Shown: positions 1 through 7,032 of the stretch, one piece after another | How positions within the stretch are numbered: position 1 is the stretch's first letter | Layout: each line of letters begins with the position of its first letter | Translations under genes and position numbers: made by a program | Assembly: GCA_016197345.1 (NCBI GenBank) | Contig: JACPVY010000633.1 | Location: forward strand, 1 to 9,764 | Direction: 5' to 3' | From: Burkholderiales bacterium | GTDB lineage: Bacteria > Pseudomonadota > Gammaproteobacteria > Burkholderiales > Burkholderiaceae_D | DNA length: 9,764 nt | Notes under the pieces: model-generated | Database searches by the model: none | The model's input: the letters and a program-made list of their open reading frames with translations, nothing else | What the model was told of the DNA's origin: nothing

Positions 1-1548
1 ACGTGTGCCAGTCAACAGCATCACAATGCCGCGTTCATCGGCGGCGTTGATGACTTCTTGATCGCGCATCGAGCCGCCCGGTTGGATCACGCAAGTAGCA
101 CCTGCATCGACCACCACATCCAAACCATCGCGGAATGGGAAGAAGGCGTCGGACGCTACTGCCGAACCAGCCAACGTCAAGCCAGCATTTTGTGCCTTGA
201 TCGACGCGATACGGGCTGAGTCGATACGGCTCATTTGACCCGCGCCTACGCCTAGCGTCATGCCATTGCCGCAGAACACAATCGCGTTCGATTTCACGAA
301 TTTCGCGACGCGCCAAGCAAACATCAAATCTTGCATTTGTTGTGGTGTTGGCTGCAATTTGGTGACGACTTTCAATTCGCTTTCTTGCACGTTTTTCGCG
401 TCTGGCCCTTGCACTAACAAGCCGCCGCCGACGCGTTTGACGTCGTATGGGTTCAGACCTGTCCCTAACGGGATTTCTAGCAAGCGCACATTGGTTTTGC
501 TAGCGAAAACTTGTTTCGCTTCATCGCTAAAGCTAGGAGCGATCAAGACTTCGACGAATTGCTTGGCAACCGCTGCCGCTGCTGCGCCATCCACTGCCAC
601 ATTGAAGGCGATGATGCCGCCGAAGGCCGATGTTGGATCGGTTTGCAGCGCTTTGCTATACGCTTCTAGCGCATTGCTGCCTACTGCAACGCCGCAAGGA
701 TTGGCATGTTTGACGATCACGCAAGCAGGCACGTCGCCCAAGGTTTTGACGCATTCCCACGCTGCATCGGAATCGGCGATGTTGTTGTATGACAGTTCTT
801 TGCCTTGCAATTGACGGTAGTTGGCCAGTGCGCCAGCGATTGGATTGATATCGCGATAAAACGCGGCGCTTTGATGTGGATTTTCGCCATAGCGCATTTC
901 TTGGGTTTTTTCGAAATGCAGATTCAGCGTTTGTGGATAGCTAGAACGTGTGGTGTGGGACAGGTCTTCGCCGAGCGACGACAGGTAATTTGCAATCGCA
1001 CCGTCGTATTGCGCGGTATGAGCATAGACTTTTTTCGCCAGCGCAAAACGGGTGGTGTAAGGGACTGTCCCGCTTTTGATTTCAGCCAACACTTTGTTGT
1101 AATCTTGCGGGTCGCAAATGACGATCACGTCTTTGTGATTTTTAGCGGAAGAGCGCAACATCGCCGGGCCACCGATGTCGATGTTTTCAATCGCATCTTC
1201 CAGACTGCATTCTGCTTTGGCGACGGTTTGTTGGAACGGGTAGAGATTGACGACCACCATGTCGATGGTGGCGATATGGTGTTCTTCCAATGCTGCCATG
1301 TGCTCAGGGAAATCGCGCCGTGCCAAGATGCCGCCATGCACTTTGGGGTGCAGGGTTTTCACGCGACCATCTAACATTTCAGGAAAACCAGTGTGGTCTG
1401 CCACTTCCGTGACGGCGACGCCATTGGCTTCCAGCAATTTCGCGGTGCCGCCAGTGGAGAGAATTTTCACTCCCATCGCGGCTAGTTCGCGCGCAAATTC
1501 GAGTACGCCAGTTTTATCGGAGACAGAAATCAAGGCTTGTTTGATCAT
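1..1548 (-). CDS. purH: Bifunctional AICAR formyltransferase / IMP cyclohydrolase PurH (3' end cut by window)
   Basis: PurH catalyses the last two steps of de novo purine synthesis in the cytoplasm: formylation of AICAR with 10-formyl-THF, then ring closure of FAICAR to IMP. I translated the reverse strand from ATG 1548 to base 1 and found 516 codons without a stop. The N-terminal start [14 protein letters not shown] and the STGGT motif belong to the MGS-like IMP cyclohydrolase domain. The formyltransferase domain carries IVKHANPCG, with the Lys-His pair at about residues 280-281, and the later KSNAIVF segment. The reading ends in MLLTGTR, which in the family is followed by only a few residues (HFRH-type), so about four codons plus the stop are missing. 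An in-frame ATG lies at 1560, but MIKQ is the usual family start; neither has a strong Shine-Dalgarno. It follows fis after a 98-base gap and is probably cotranscribed with it. Confidence 0.96.
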   Translation of the reverse strand, partial: MIKQALISVSDKTGVLEFARELAAMGVKILSTGGTAKLLEANGVAVTEVADHTGFPEMLDGRVKTLHPKVHGGILARRDFPEHMAALEEHHIATIDMVVVNLYPFQQTVAKAECSLEDAIENIDIGGPAMLRSSAKNHKDVIVICDPQDYNKVLAEIKSGTVPYTTRFALAKKVYAHTAQYDGAIANYLSSLGEDLSHTTRSSYPQTLNLHFEKTQEMRYGENPHQSAAFYRDINPIAGALANYRQLQGKELSYNNIADSDAAWECVKTLGDVPACVIVKHANPCGVAVGSNALEAYSKALQTDPTSAFGGIIAFNVAVDGAAAAAVAKQFVEVLIAPSFSDEAKQVFASKTNVRLLEIPLGTGLNPYDVKRVGGGLLVQGPDAKNVQESELKVVTKLQPTPQQMQDLMFAWRVAKFVKSNAIVFCGNGMTLGVGAGQMSRIDSARIASIKAQNAGLTLAGSAVASDAFFPFRDGLDVVVDAGATCVIQPGGSMRDQEVINAADERGIVMLLTGTR

Positions 1549-1623
1549 GTGAACACCCATCGTGCATAGTTGGAAAGAGGTTTGCTGCGCTGCATTGAAC
1601 TAGTTGAACAAGGCAGCGAATCC

Positions 1624-1646
1624 ACGCTACCTCGTTTCCGTAGCGT
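1624..1646 (-). other. Inverted repeat directly after the fis stop codon
   Basis: Perfect 7-base arms (ACGCTAC at 1624-1630 and GTAGCGT at 1640-1646) flank a 9-base spacer. The first arm in the transcript begins at the base after the fis TAA. No T-run follows, so it is not a canonical intrinsic terminator. It could be an mRNA-stabilising or attenuating hairpin between fis and purH. The rest of the gap (1549-1623) shows nothing I can name beyond an 8-base palindrome AACTAGTT. Confidence 0.4.
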
Positions 1647-1880
1647 TTATAGCATGCCGTGTTGTTGCAGTTTCTTGCGCAAAGTATTGCGGTTAATGCC
1701 TAGCATTTCAGCGGCGTGGGATTGATTGCCTGCGGCACGCTCCATCACCACGGTTAAAATCGGTTTTTCGACAGTCATCACCATCATGTCATAGATATTC
1801 GACGGGCGTTGTTCGCCTAAGTCATCGAAATAATCTTCTAGGCTTTTTTGGACAACTTCTTGAATAATTTCTTTACTCAT
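1647..1880 (-). CDS. fis: Fis family DNA-binding protein
   Basis: Fis is a small homodimeric nucleoid-associated protein that bends DNA and modulates many promoters. The product is 77 residues, shorter than the 98 of E. coli Fis but usual for betaproteobacterial versions. The C-terminal helix-turn-helix spans about residues 51-76 and contains GNQSHAAEMLGINRNTLRKK, close to the E. coli [20 protein letters not shown]. The N-terminal half is a predicted helical dimerisation region with an acidic stretch around residues 15-24. The start is ATG 1880; a second ATG ten bases upstream is out of frame, and no strong Shine-Dalgarno is seen. It sits between dusB and purH. dusB-fis is also an operon in E. 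coli, and dusB-fis-purH is common in betaproteobacteria, so cotranscription is likely. Confidence 0.95.
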   Translation of the reverse strand: MSKEIIQEVVQKSLEDYFDDLGEQRPSNIYDMMVMTVEKPILTVVMERAAGNQSHAAEMLGINRNTLRKKLQQHGML

Positions 1881-1925
1881 CTTGGCTCATTCGTGTTGCT
1901 AAAAAAATCGTGTGGCATTGCGTGT

Positions 1926-1940
1926 CCCCTTTTTTCGGGG
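1926..1940 (-). other. Small C4/G4 hairpin upstream of fis
   Basis: CCCC at 1926-1929 and GGGG at 1937-1940 enclose TTTTTTC. On the coding strand the stem-loop is CCCC-GAAAAAA-GGGG and lies about 45 bases upstream of the fis ATG. No T-run follows on that strand, so I do not call it a terminator. A separate run of seven T on the coding strand lies between it and fis. Role unknown; the four-pair stem may be chance. Confidence 0.25.
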
Positions 1941-1986
1941 GCGTATCTCAAGAGCTCTTCACAGTCTGTTGCTGAGCAGCGGTTTT

Positions 1987-2009
1987 GGTGGGCAGATTGC
2001 CCACCCTAC
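1987..2009 (-). repeat. REP-like GTAG hairpin between dusB and fis
   Basis: GGTGGGCA (1987-1994) and TGCCCACC (1998-2005) form perfect 8-base arms around a 3-base loop. On the coding strand the stem is directly preceded by GTAG (2009-2006). The outer flanks TTTT and AAAA could pair further. A GTAG or GGAG tetranucleotide at the 5' foot of a short GC-rich hairpin is the known signature of REP elements associated with RAYT (IS200/IS605-like) transposases. No T-run follows on either strand, which argues against a terminator. It lies 12 bases after the dusB stop. Whether it is repeated elsewhere cannot be seen here. Confidence 0.5.
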
Positions 2010-2021
2010 AAAAGATGCATC

Positions 2022-3074
2022 TCACGCTGCTAATGCTTGCTGTGCTTCTGCCACTTCGCGTATCGCTTCCACTTCATCGCGCAAACCATACCGCAAACGC
2101 GGCCCTAGGCGTTCTTGGGCTGCGAAAAATTGTGCAACCGCTTCCAATTGCTGCGGGCAAGATTCAATCAAATTCATTTGTTGCCGGAAATCTTCGCCGC
2201 CGGGTAAATCGCGTACATACCAGCCAATGTGCTTACGCGCGGTGCGTACGCCCATGAAGTCGCCATAAAAAGCATAGTGCGCTTGCAAGTGTTGGCGCAT
2301 CAAATGCACCACTTCAGCAACCAATGGCGGCGGTAAATGTGTCCCTGTTTTGAGGAAGTGATCGACTTCGCGGCAAATCCATGGTCGGCCTTGTGCGGCG
2401 CGACCTATCATCACCGCATCGGCCTTGGTATAGGCCAACACATCGCGCGCTTTTTCTGGGGTGGTGATATCGCCATTAGCGACCACGGGAATCTTGACGC
2501 TGGCTTTGACTGCGGCGATGGTGTCGTACTCGGCTTCGCCTTCATAGCGGTCGGCACGCGTGCGGCCATGTAGCGTCAGCATCGCAATTCCGGCATCTTC
2601 AGCGATGCGGGCAATGCGTAAGGCGTTTTTATTGGCTCTGTCCCATCCGGTGCGAAATTTCAAGGTAACGGGGACATCCACTGCTTGCACCACCGCATGC
2701 AAAATTTCAGCAACCAGCGGCTCGTTTTGTAGCAAGCTAGAGCCGCACCAGTTATTGCAGACTTTTTTGACCGGGCAGCCCATGTTGATGTCGATGATTT
2801 GCGCGCCCTTAGCCACATTAAATTGCGCACATTCGGCCAGTTCTTGCGGGATAGCGCCGGCGATCTGCACCGCCTTCGGCTCCATTTCACCAGCATGGTC
2901 GATGCGGCGTGTGCTTTTTTCACTAGCCCATAGGCGTGGATTGGAGGCCGCCATTTCAGAGACCGCATAGCCCGCGCCCAATTCCTTGCACAGTTGGCGG
3001 AAAGGGCGGTCGGTGACGCCTGCCATCGGCGCGACAAAAACGTTATTGAGCAGTTGATAAGGGCCGATGTGCAC
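2022..3074 (-). CDS. dusB: tRNA-dihydrouridine synthase B
   Basis: DusB is an FMN- and NADPH-dependent flavoenzyme that reduces specific uridines in the tRNA D-loop to dihydrouridine. The 350-residue product has the usual DusB length and shows the TIM-barrel motifs in order: APMAGVTDRPFR (15-26), NMGCP with the presumed catalytic Cys100, LKFRTGW with Lys139, LHGRTR with His169, ANGDI (199-203) and GRAAQGRPW (224-232). The FMN phosphate-binding part is thus intact. After Cys100 come two further Cys (106 and 110) in the KKVCNNWCGSSLL segment. A Cys at 106 is familiar in betaproteobacteria, while position 110 is usually small (Ala), a mild oddity. The start is GTG 3074, giving the family-typical HIGPYQL N terminus; no clear Shine-Dalgarno precedes it. 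It is the first gene of the likely dusB-fis-purH unit, 172 bases after clsB. Confidence 0.96.
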   Translation of the reverse strand: MHIGPYQLLNNVFVAPMAGVTDRPFRQLCKELGAGYAVSEMAASNPRLWASEKSTRRIDHAGEMEPKAVQIAGAIPQELAECAQFNVAKGAQIIDINMGCPVKKVCNNWCGSSLLQNEPLVAEILHAVVQAVDVPVTLKFRTGWDRANKNALRIARIAEDAGIAMLTLHGRTRADRYEGEAEYDTIAAVKASVKIPVVANGDITTPEKARDVLAYTKADAVMIGRAAQGRPWICREVDHFLKTGTHLPPPLVAEVVHLMRQHLQAHYAFYGDFMGVRTARKHIGWYVRDLPGGEDFRQQMNLIESCPQQLEAVAQFFAAQERLGPRLRYGLRDEVEAIREVAEAQQALAA

Positions 3075-3115
3075 GATAGGGCTTGAATTCAGGATAAAAA
3101 ATGCAGGGAGGCATT

Positions 3116-3121
3116 ATTCTA
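3116..3121 (-). promoter_or_regulatory. Possible -10 box upstream of dusB
   Basis: On the coding strand TAGAAT (3121-3116) matches the sigma-70 -10 consensus at five of six positions and would give a leader of about 35 bases before the dusB GTG. No good -35 hexamer lies 16-18 bases upstream, where the sequence is a T-rich TATTTTTT. The 172-base clsB-dusB gap (3075-3246) is AT-rich and is the most natural place for the dusB-fis-purH promoter. Treat the exact box as tentative. The gap also holds a weak AT-rich stem (AAAACA-ACAC-TGTTTT) and no gene. Confidence 0.27.
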
Positions 3122-3246
3122 CACGAGCTTTTGCCCAAAAAATAGGCAGAACGGGTTCGTGACGCAAATTTAGTCGTACTTGCATAAAAACAGTGTTGTT
3201 TTAAAGAAAGCTATTACGCTACAGCGCAGATGCTAATTTGCCCGAG

Positions 3247-4446
3247 CTAGTGGTAATGACCGCGCGTCGCAATCGAGAGTAAGGCTTTATATAGCCAATA
3301 GGCGAGGCGATATCCGGCCCGCTTATACCACGGAAAATCTTGATATTGGCTGAGCGCAATGCTGATGCCATCGGCGACGGCGTTTTGAATATGCCCCTGC
3401 AACTCATTGGCAAACGCCCCATCTTTGACGACGACATTGGCTTCGTGATTGACAAACAAGCTCAGGCCATCAAAGTTACTCGACCCTACCGTGGCCCAAG
3501 TGCTATCAATCACCGCCACCTTGGCGTGCAACTGGGTTTTGCGATATTCGACTAAGCGCACGCCATTGGCTAAGAGCGCAGGGTAAAAGGCATGGGCGAC
3601 GGCATCGAGCAAAGGAAATTGACCTGCGCCAATCAAGAGCGTGACCTCGACCCCGCGTTGGGCTGCATTGATCAGTGCAGCGATAAATTTTCTACCGGGG
3701 GCGAAATACGGTGTCACCAAAAAGATCTGTTGCTGCGCGGTCCCCATCGCTTTCAGATAGGCATTTTGAATAGTGCGGCGGTTATGAAAATTATTCCGTA
3801 CTAAAAATGTGGCTTGTAGCGGCATGGCTTTGCCGCCACGGATAAATTTCGCTAGCGTGCGCCAATGCGGCAGATTCGGTATGCGTGGCAAGCTGCGTTG
3901 TTTCGCCAGAAAAGCCTGCCAATCTAGCTTGGCAATACGCTGCCATTGCGCGCTGATTTCGACCCAGACGTCATGCACCAGCGGGCCGCTTAATTGCACC
4001 GCAAAATCCCAGCGCGGCGTGCTTAAGGCGAGGTTAGGATCAAAATCACAGAAATTGTCGTCTGTGATATTGATGCCGCCAACAAAGGCGATGCGCTGAT
4101 CGACCACACACAGTTTGCGATGGGTGCGGGTGTAGCCACGCTTAAACCAGGGGTTGAAATTACGGTGCTCGACACCCGCTGGCAAAAAAGCCTGGTTAAG
4201 GGTGGCAATCGCATTGCGGCCCGTGCCATGCCAATCGGTAATCAGGCGTACCACCACCCCTCGTTGCGCGGCATCCACTAGCGCTTGTTTGACGGCATTG
4301 GCAGTGTCGTCGAGGGAAAAGATATAGGTCTCTAGCAAAACCTCTTGTTTTGCTTCTTCAATGGCGCGCAATAAAGCCGGAAAAAAATCAGCGCCACTGA
4401 CTAGGAGCTTGAGTTGATTTTCGGGGGGCGGGTGCGATGCGGGCAT
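3247..4446 (-). CDS. clsB: Cardiolipin synthase B-type phospholipase D family protein
   Basis: ClsB enzymes make cardiolipin by transferring a phosphatidyl group to phosphatidylglycerol at the cytoplasmic membrane. Two HKD motifs are complete. Numbered from ATG 4446 they are HRKLCVVD (His109, Lys111, Asp116) followed by FVGGINI, and LHAKVAVID (His307, Lys309, Asp314) followed by VGSSNFD. The 399-residue length fits ClsB (E. coli 413), and there is no N-terminal membrane anchor pair of the ClsA type. The tail has a hydrophobic, aromatic segment (GYRLAYWLYKALLSIA). The reading frame extends nine codons upstream to a TTG at 4473; I prefer the ATG, but neither start has a Shine-Dalgarno. It follows the endonuclease/exonuclease/phosphatase gene, as E. 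coli clsB follows ybhP. Activity as a cardiolipin synthase rather than another PLD transferase is inferred from family and context. Confidence 0.92.
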   Translation of the reverse strand: MPASHPPPENQLKLLVSGADFFPALLRAIEEAKQEVLLETYIFSLDDTANAVKQALVDAAQRGVVVRLITDWHGTGRNAIATLNQAFLPAGVEHRNFNPWFKRGYTRTHRKLCVVDQRIAFVGGINITDDNFCDFDPNLALSTPRWDFAVQLSGPLVHDVWVEISAQWQRIAKLDWQAFLAKQRSLPRIPNLPHWRTLAKFIRGGKAMPLQATFLVRNNFHNRRTIQNAYLKAMGTAQQQIFLVTPYFAPGRKFIAALINAAQRGVEVTLLIGAGQFPLLDAVAHAFYPALLANGVRLVEYRKTQLHAKVAVIDSTWATVGSSNFDGLSLFVNHEANVVVKDGAFANELQGHIQNAVADGISIALSQYQDFPWYKRAGYRLAYWLYKALLSIATRGHYH

Positions 4447-4624
4447 GGTCGTGATTGGCGGGCTGTGCAGCAAAAGATGCGGCTAAAGATGTGGCAAATG
4501 AGTTGAAATTCAAGCGTAGTCAAATTCAGCTTGCCGTTCACGGCTTGATGGGGTTAGCAGGCAATTTGTCAAAAATAGTGTTTTCGTTAATCATCGGCGA
4601 TGGTGAGCAGCTTGCCCGAAAAGC

Positions 4625-4650
4625 GATGGCTTGCATGCAAACCATCCTAC
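4625..4650 (-). repeat. GTAG-headed palindrome at the end of the EEP gene
   Basis: GATGGCTTGCA (4625-4635) and TGCAAACCATC (4636-4646) form an 11-base stem that pairs throughout apart from one G-U-type position and has no separate loop in DNA; an RNA copy would open the centre. On the coding strand it is directly preceded by GTAG (4650-4647), whose TAG is the stop codon of the upstream gene. Shape and tetranucleotide match REP elements, and the first bases GTAGG-TGG resemble the element at 1987-2009. The following GCTTTTC is too poor in T for a confident terminator. The remaining gap to clsB (4447-4624) holds no gene I can recognise. Confidence 0.42.
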
Positions 4651-5468
4651 AGCGTCAACTCCAACTGCGCCACAATCGGCGCGTGATCCGATAATTTTGC
4701 CCACATCGGGCCATGTAGCACTTGTGCTTGTTCGACGCGAAAGCCCCGCACATAAATGCGATCTAAGCGCAGCCACGGTAGCGCCGCCGGAAAGGTACGG
4801 GCGGGAATCAAACGAGGGGCAGCGTTGCGGTTCGCCAATTTGCGCCATGCGGCACCTAGGCGGGTGCCACTACGGCGTTCATCAAATACTTCAATTACCC
4901 CTAAGCGTTGCCGTAGCTGTGTCCCTAGCTGATTACGCCAATCGTTAAAATCACCAGCGATAATCAACGGTGCATCGCTCGGCGCGGTTTGGTTAACGAC
5001 CTCGATCAGTGCTTCAGTTTGGCGCTCGCGGCTACCAGCAAATAACCCAAGATGGACGACATAGCAATGCAAGGTTTGCTTCGGCGTTTGCAAGCAACAA
5101 TGCAAAATGCCACGCTGCTCAAATGCGTGATCGGAAACATCGCGGTTATAGGCTTTGGCGATCGGATAAGTAGAGAGCAGGGCGTTGCCGTGGTGGCCGT
5201 GTTGATAGGTCGCGTTTTTGCCATAGGCGACGTGCAAATGTTCACCCGCCAAAAATTCATGTTGCGCTTGCTCGGGCCAGTGTTTGTGCCCGCGGGTCGG
5301 CTCACCATAGCGTAGCGCATGTTTATCATGCCGACCTTGCACTTCTTGTAGAAAGATGAGTTGCGCATCCAGCGCATGGATTGCTTCTTTCAGCGCATGC
5401 ACACGTGGTTGGCTGCCTAGCGTGGAAACGCCTTTATGGATGTTGTAAGTCGCGATACGGAGTTGCAT
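4647..5468 (-). CDS. Endonuclease/exonuclease/phosphatase family protein, YbhP-like
   Basis: This is a metal-dependent phosphodiesterase or phosphatase of the fold shared by exonuclease III and DNase I. The substrate is not known. Numbered from the upstream ATG 5486 (279 residues), the family motifs are YNIHKG with metal-site Asn15, FLQEV with Glu48, VVHLGL with His145, GDFNDW with Asp179 and Asn181, LDRIYV with Asp242, and SDHAPI with Asp267-His268. All catalytic positions are present. I place the start at ATG 5468 (273 residues) because AAAGGT precedes it at a good Shine-Dalgarno distance and the protein then begins MQLRIATYNIHKG as relatives do. The ATG at 5486 has no such signal. There is no signal peptide, so it is probably cytoplasmic. 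It lies 35 bases after lnt and 200 bases before clsB. The E. coli ybhP-clsB pairing suggests a link to phospholipid metabolism, but this is inference. Confidence 0.88.
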   Translation of the reverse strand: MQLRIATYNIHKGVSTLGSQPRVHALKEAIHALDAQLIFLQEVQGRHDKHALRYGEPTRGHKHWPEQAQHEFLAGEHLHVAYGKNATYQHGHHGNALLSTYPIAKAYNRDVSDHAFEQRGILHCCLQTPKQTLHCYVVHLGLFAGSRERQTEALIEVVNQTAPSDAPLIIAGDFNDWRNQLGTQLRQRLGVIEVFDERRSGTRLGAAWRKLANRNAAPRLIPARTFPAALPWLRLDRIYVRGFRVEQAQVLHGPMWAKLSDHAPIVAQLELTL

Positions 5469-5503
5469 GCTCTTACCTTTATTCATTTAATTCGCTTGTC
5501 GCG

Positions 5504-7013
5504 CTACTTTTTCCGCCCTAGCCACCAGCCTAGCAGCAAAGTGCCGCTAGCGAGGAATAAAAATGGCAGATTACGATACCGCACATAGGGTGTGATGCCA
5601 CTATAACCCTGTACTTTGGCGCTAATTACCCCTTGTTGATCAAAAGCGAGCAAATGCAAGACCTTGCCTTTCGGGCTGATGATGGCGGTCGCGCCTGTAT
5701 TGGTCGAGCGTAGCATGGTGCGGCCAGTTTCGAGTGCGCGTGCGCGTGAAATTTGCAAATGCTGTGGAATCGCACTCGATTCGCCATACCAAGCGAGGTT
5801 GGAGACATTCAAGAGCAAATTGGCGACGGGTTTGCCTTCTGCCTCGTTTTCGCCCAATTGCCGAGCGATTTCTTCGCCAAATAAATCTTCATAACAAATA
5901 TTGGGCATGATCCAGACATTATTCACGGCAAATGGCTGTTGCACTTCATTGCCAGCGGCAAAATCGCCCAGAGGAATGCGCATCCAATCGACAAACCAGC
6001 GAAAACCAGTGGGGATAAATTCACCAAAGGGGACGAGGTGGTGCTTGTCATAGCGGTAAAACGGTTTGTCTGGGTTCGGGCTGATGCCTATCACGCTATT
6101 GGTGTAATGATCTTGACCATCAGCGACCGGCACGCCGAGTAACAAGTGGCTGTGATTGCGCTGGTAGCATGTGCATGAAGGTGGGGAAGGCGGTTTCTGG
6201 CGTGGCGATCAGATCGGCGCTATCTTGCTGGATCATGCGTTGGTATAGCTGGAGCGAATCAATCACGCGTTCGCTAGCAAATTTAGCGTCTTGTGAGATA
6301 TTGCCTTGTAGCAGGCGCACTTTGATAGGCTGTCCTTGCGGCTGGCTCCATTCGATATGGCCGAGCAAGCTGCACACAATAGCGAATGAGACTAGGGCGC
6401 TGAAATTGATGAGTTTTGCGCGCCAGCTTTGGCTAGCGAGGATCGCGATACCGGCGAAAACGAGGGCGATCCAGCCCGTGCCATACACCCCCAACAGTGG
6501 GAACAGGCCAGAGAAAATGCTATCGACATGCGCATAGCCGCTGACATTCCATGGAAAACCCGTCAAGAACCAGCCGCGTAGCCATTCGCCTAGCGCAAAG
6601 CAGGCAGGGATAATCGCTAAGGCATATACGGTATCGCTGCTATCGCGCCGCAGTTTGCTAGCAGCGTAGAGTGACAGACCGGGGAAGATGCCGATGAAAA
6701 GGGAAAATAAGATCAGGGCGACTACGGCGAGCGGGGCTGGCATATCGCCAAAGCGGTGCATGGCGATATACAGCCAATAAACGCTGGCGATAATCCAGCC
6801 AAAGCCAAAAGCCCAGCCTTGTATAAAGGCGAGGCGATGCACTTTTTCGCTCGTGTCTTGCTGGCGCGGCAAGCGCACCATCAGTCTCAGCAAGCAACTC
6901 AAAACAACGAGTTGCAGCAACCATTGCCAGTGCGGGAGAAAATTGAGGGCGGGCAGCGCACCCATGCCGGCGGCGATGCCCAGTGTGCGCAGCGTGCGGC
7001 CCCAAGGTTTCAT
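5504..7013 (-). pseudogene. lnt: Apolipoprotein N-acyltransferase Lnt, split by a frame disruption
   Basis: Lnt adds the third acyl chain to lipoproteins in the inner membrane. The N-terminal part runs from ATG 7013 (or GTG 7022) to TGA 6120. It encodes the hydrophobic multi-helix region with GEWLRG and FPWNVSGY, then the start of the nitrilase-like domain (VRLLQGNI) and the catalytic Glu in TPETAFP (GAA at 6195-6197). The rest continues in another frame from about 6160 to TAG 5504: HLLLGVPVADG, the catalytic Lys in YDKHHLVPFGE (6044-6046), the catalytic Cys in NICYED (5894-5896) and a C-terminal membrane helix (LPFLFLASGTLLLGWWLG). Neither piece has the full Glu-Lys-Cys triad. The Glu to Lys distance is about 50 residues when the frames are joined, against 68 in E. 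coli, so residues are probably missing at the junction as well. No other stops interrupt either half. Recent mutation or assembly error are both possible. Confidence 0.9.
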
Positions 7014-7032
7014 CGTCGCCACCGTGTTGTAC

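Noticed and set aside
260..1374. Long plus-strand open frames (260-814 and 805-1374) opposite purH
   Set aside because: The minus strand encodes an unbroken, clearly recognisable PurH over the whole stretch; the plus frames show no protein-family features and are antisense shadows.
1987..2005. Rho-independent terminator between dusB and fis
   Set aside because: The stem is strong, but neither strand has a T-run after it; on the coding strand it is followed by AAAACC.
3185..3205. Terminator after clsB (AAAACA-ACAC-TGTTTT)
   Set aside because: The stem is only six mostly A-T pairs, so it would be too weak to call, although it is followed by a T.
4447..4646. A small gene in the 200-base gap before clsB
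   Set aside because: The short frames there lack a start with a Shine-Dalgarno and show no recognisable protein features; the gap holds only the palindrome and sequence I cannot assign.
5504..6145. Downstream lnt half as an independent carbon-nitrogen hydrolase gene starting at TTG 6145
   Set aside because: It lacks the N-terminal strands and catalytic Glu of the nitrilase fold, and its sequence continues Lnt homology directly, including the C-terminal membrane helix.
6120..6160. Programmed ribosomal frameshift joining the two lnt halves
   Set aside because: I see no slippery heptamer or downstream structure at the junction, Lnt is not known to use recoding, and residues appear to be missing, which frameshifting would not restore.
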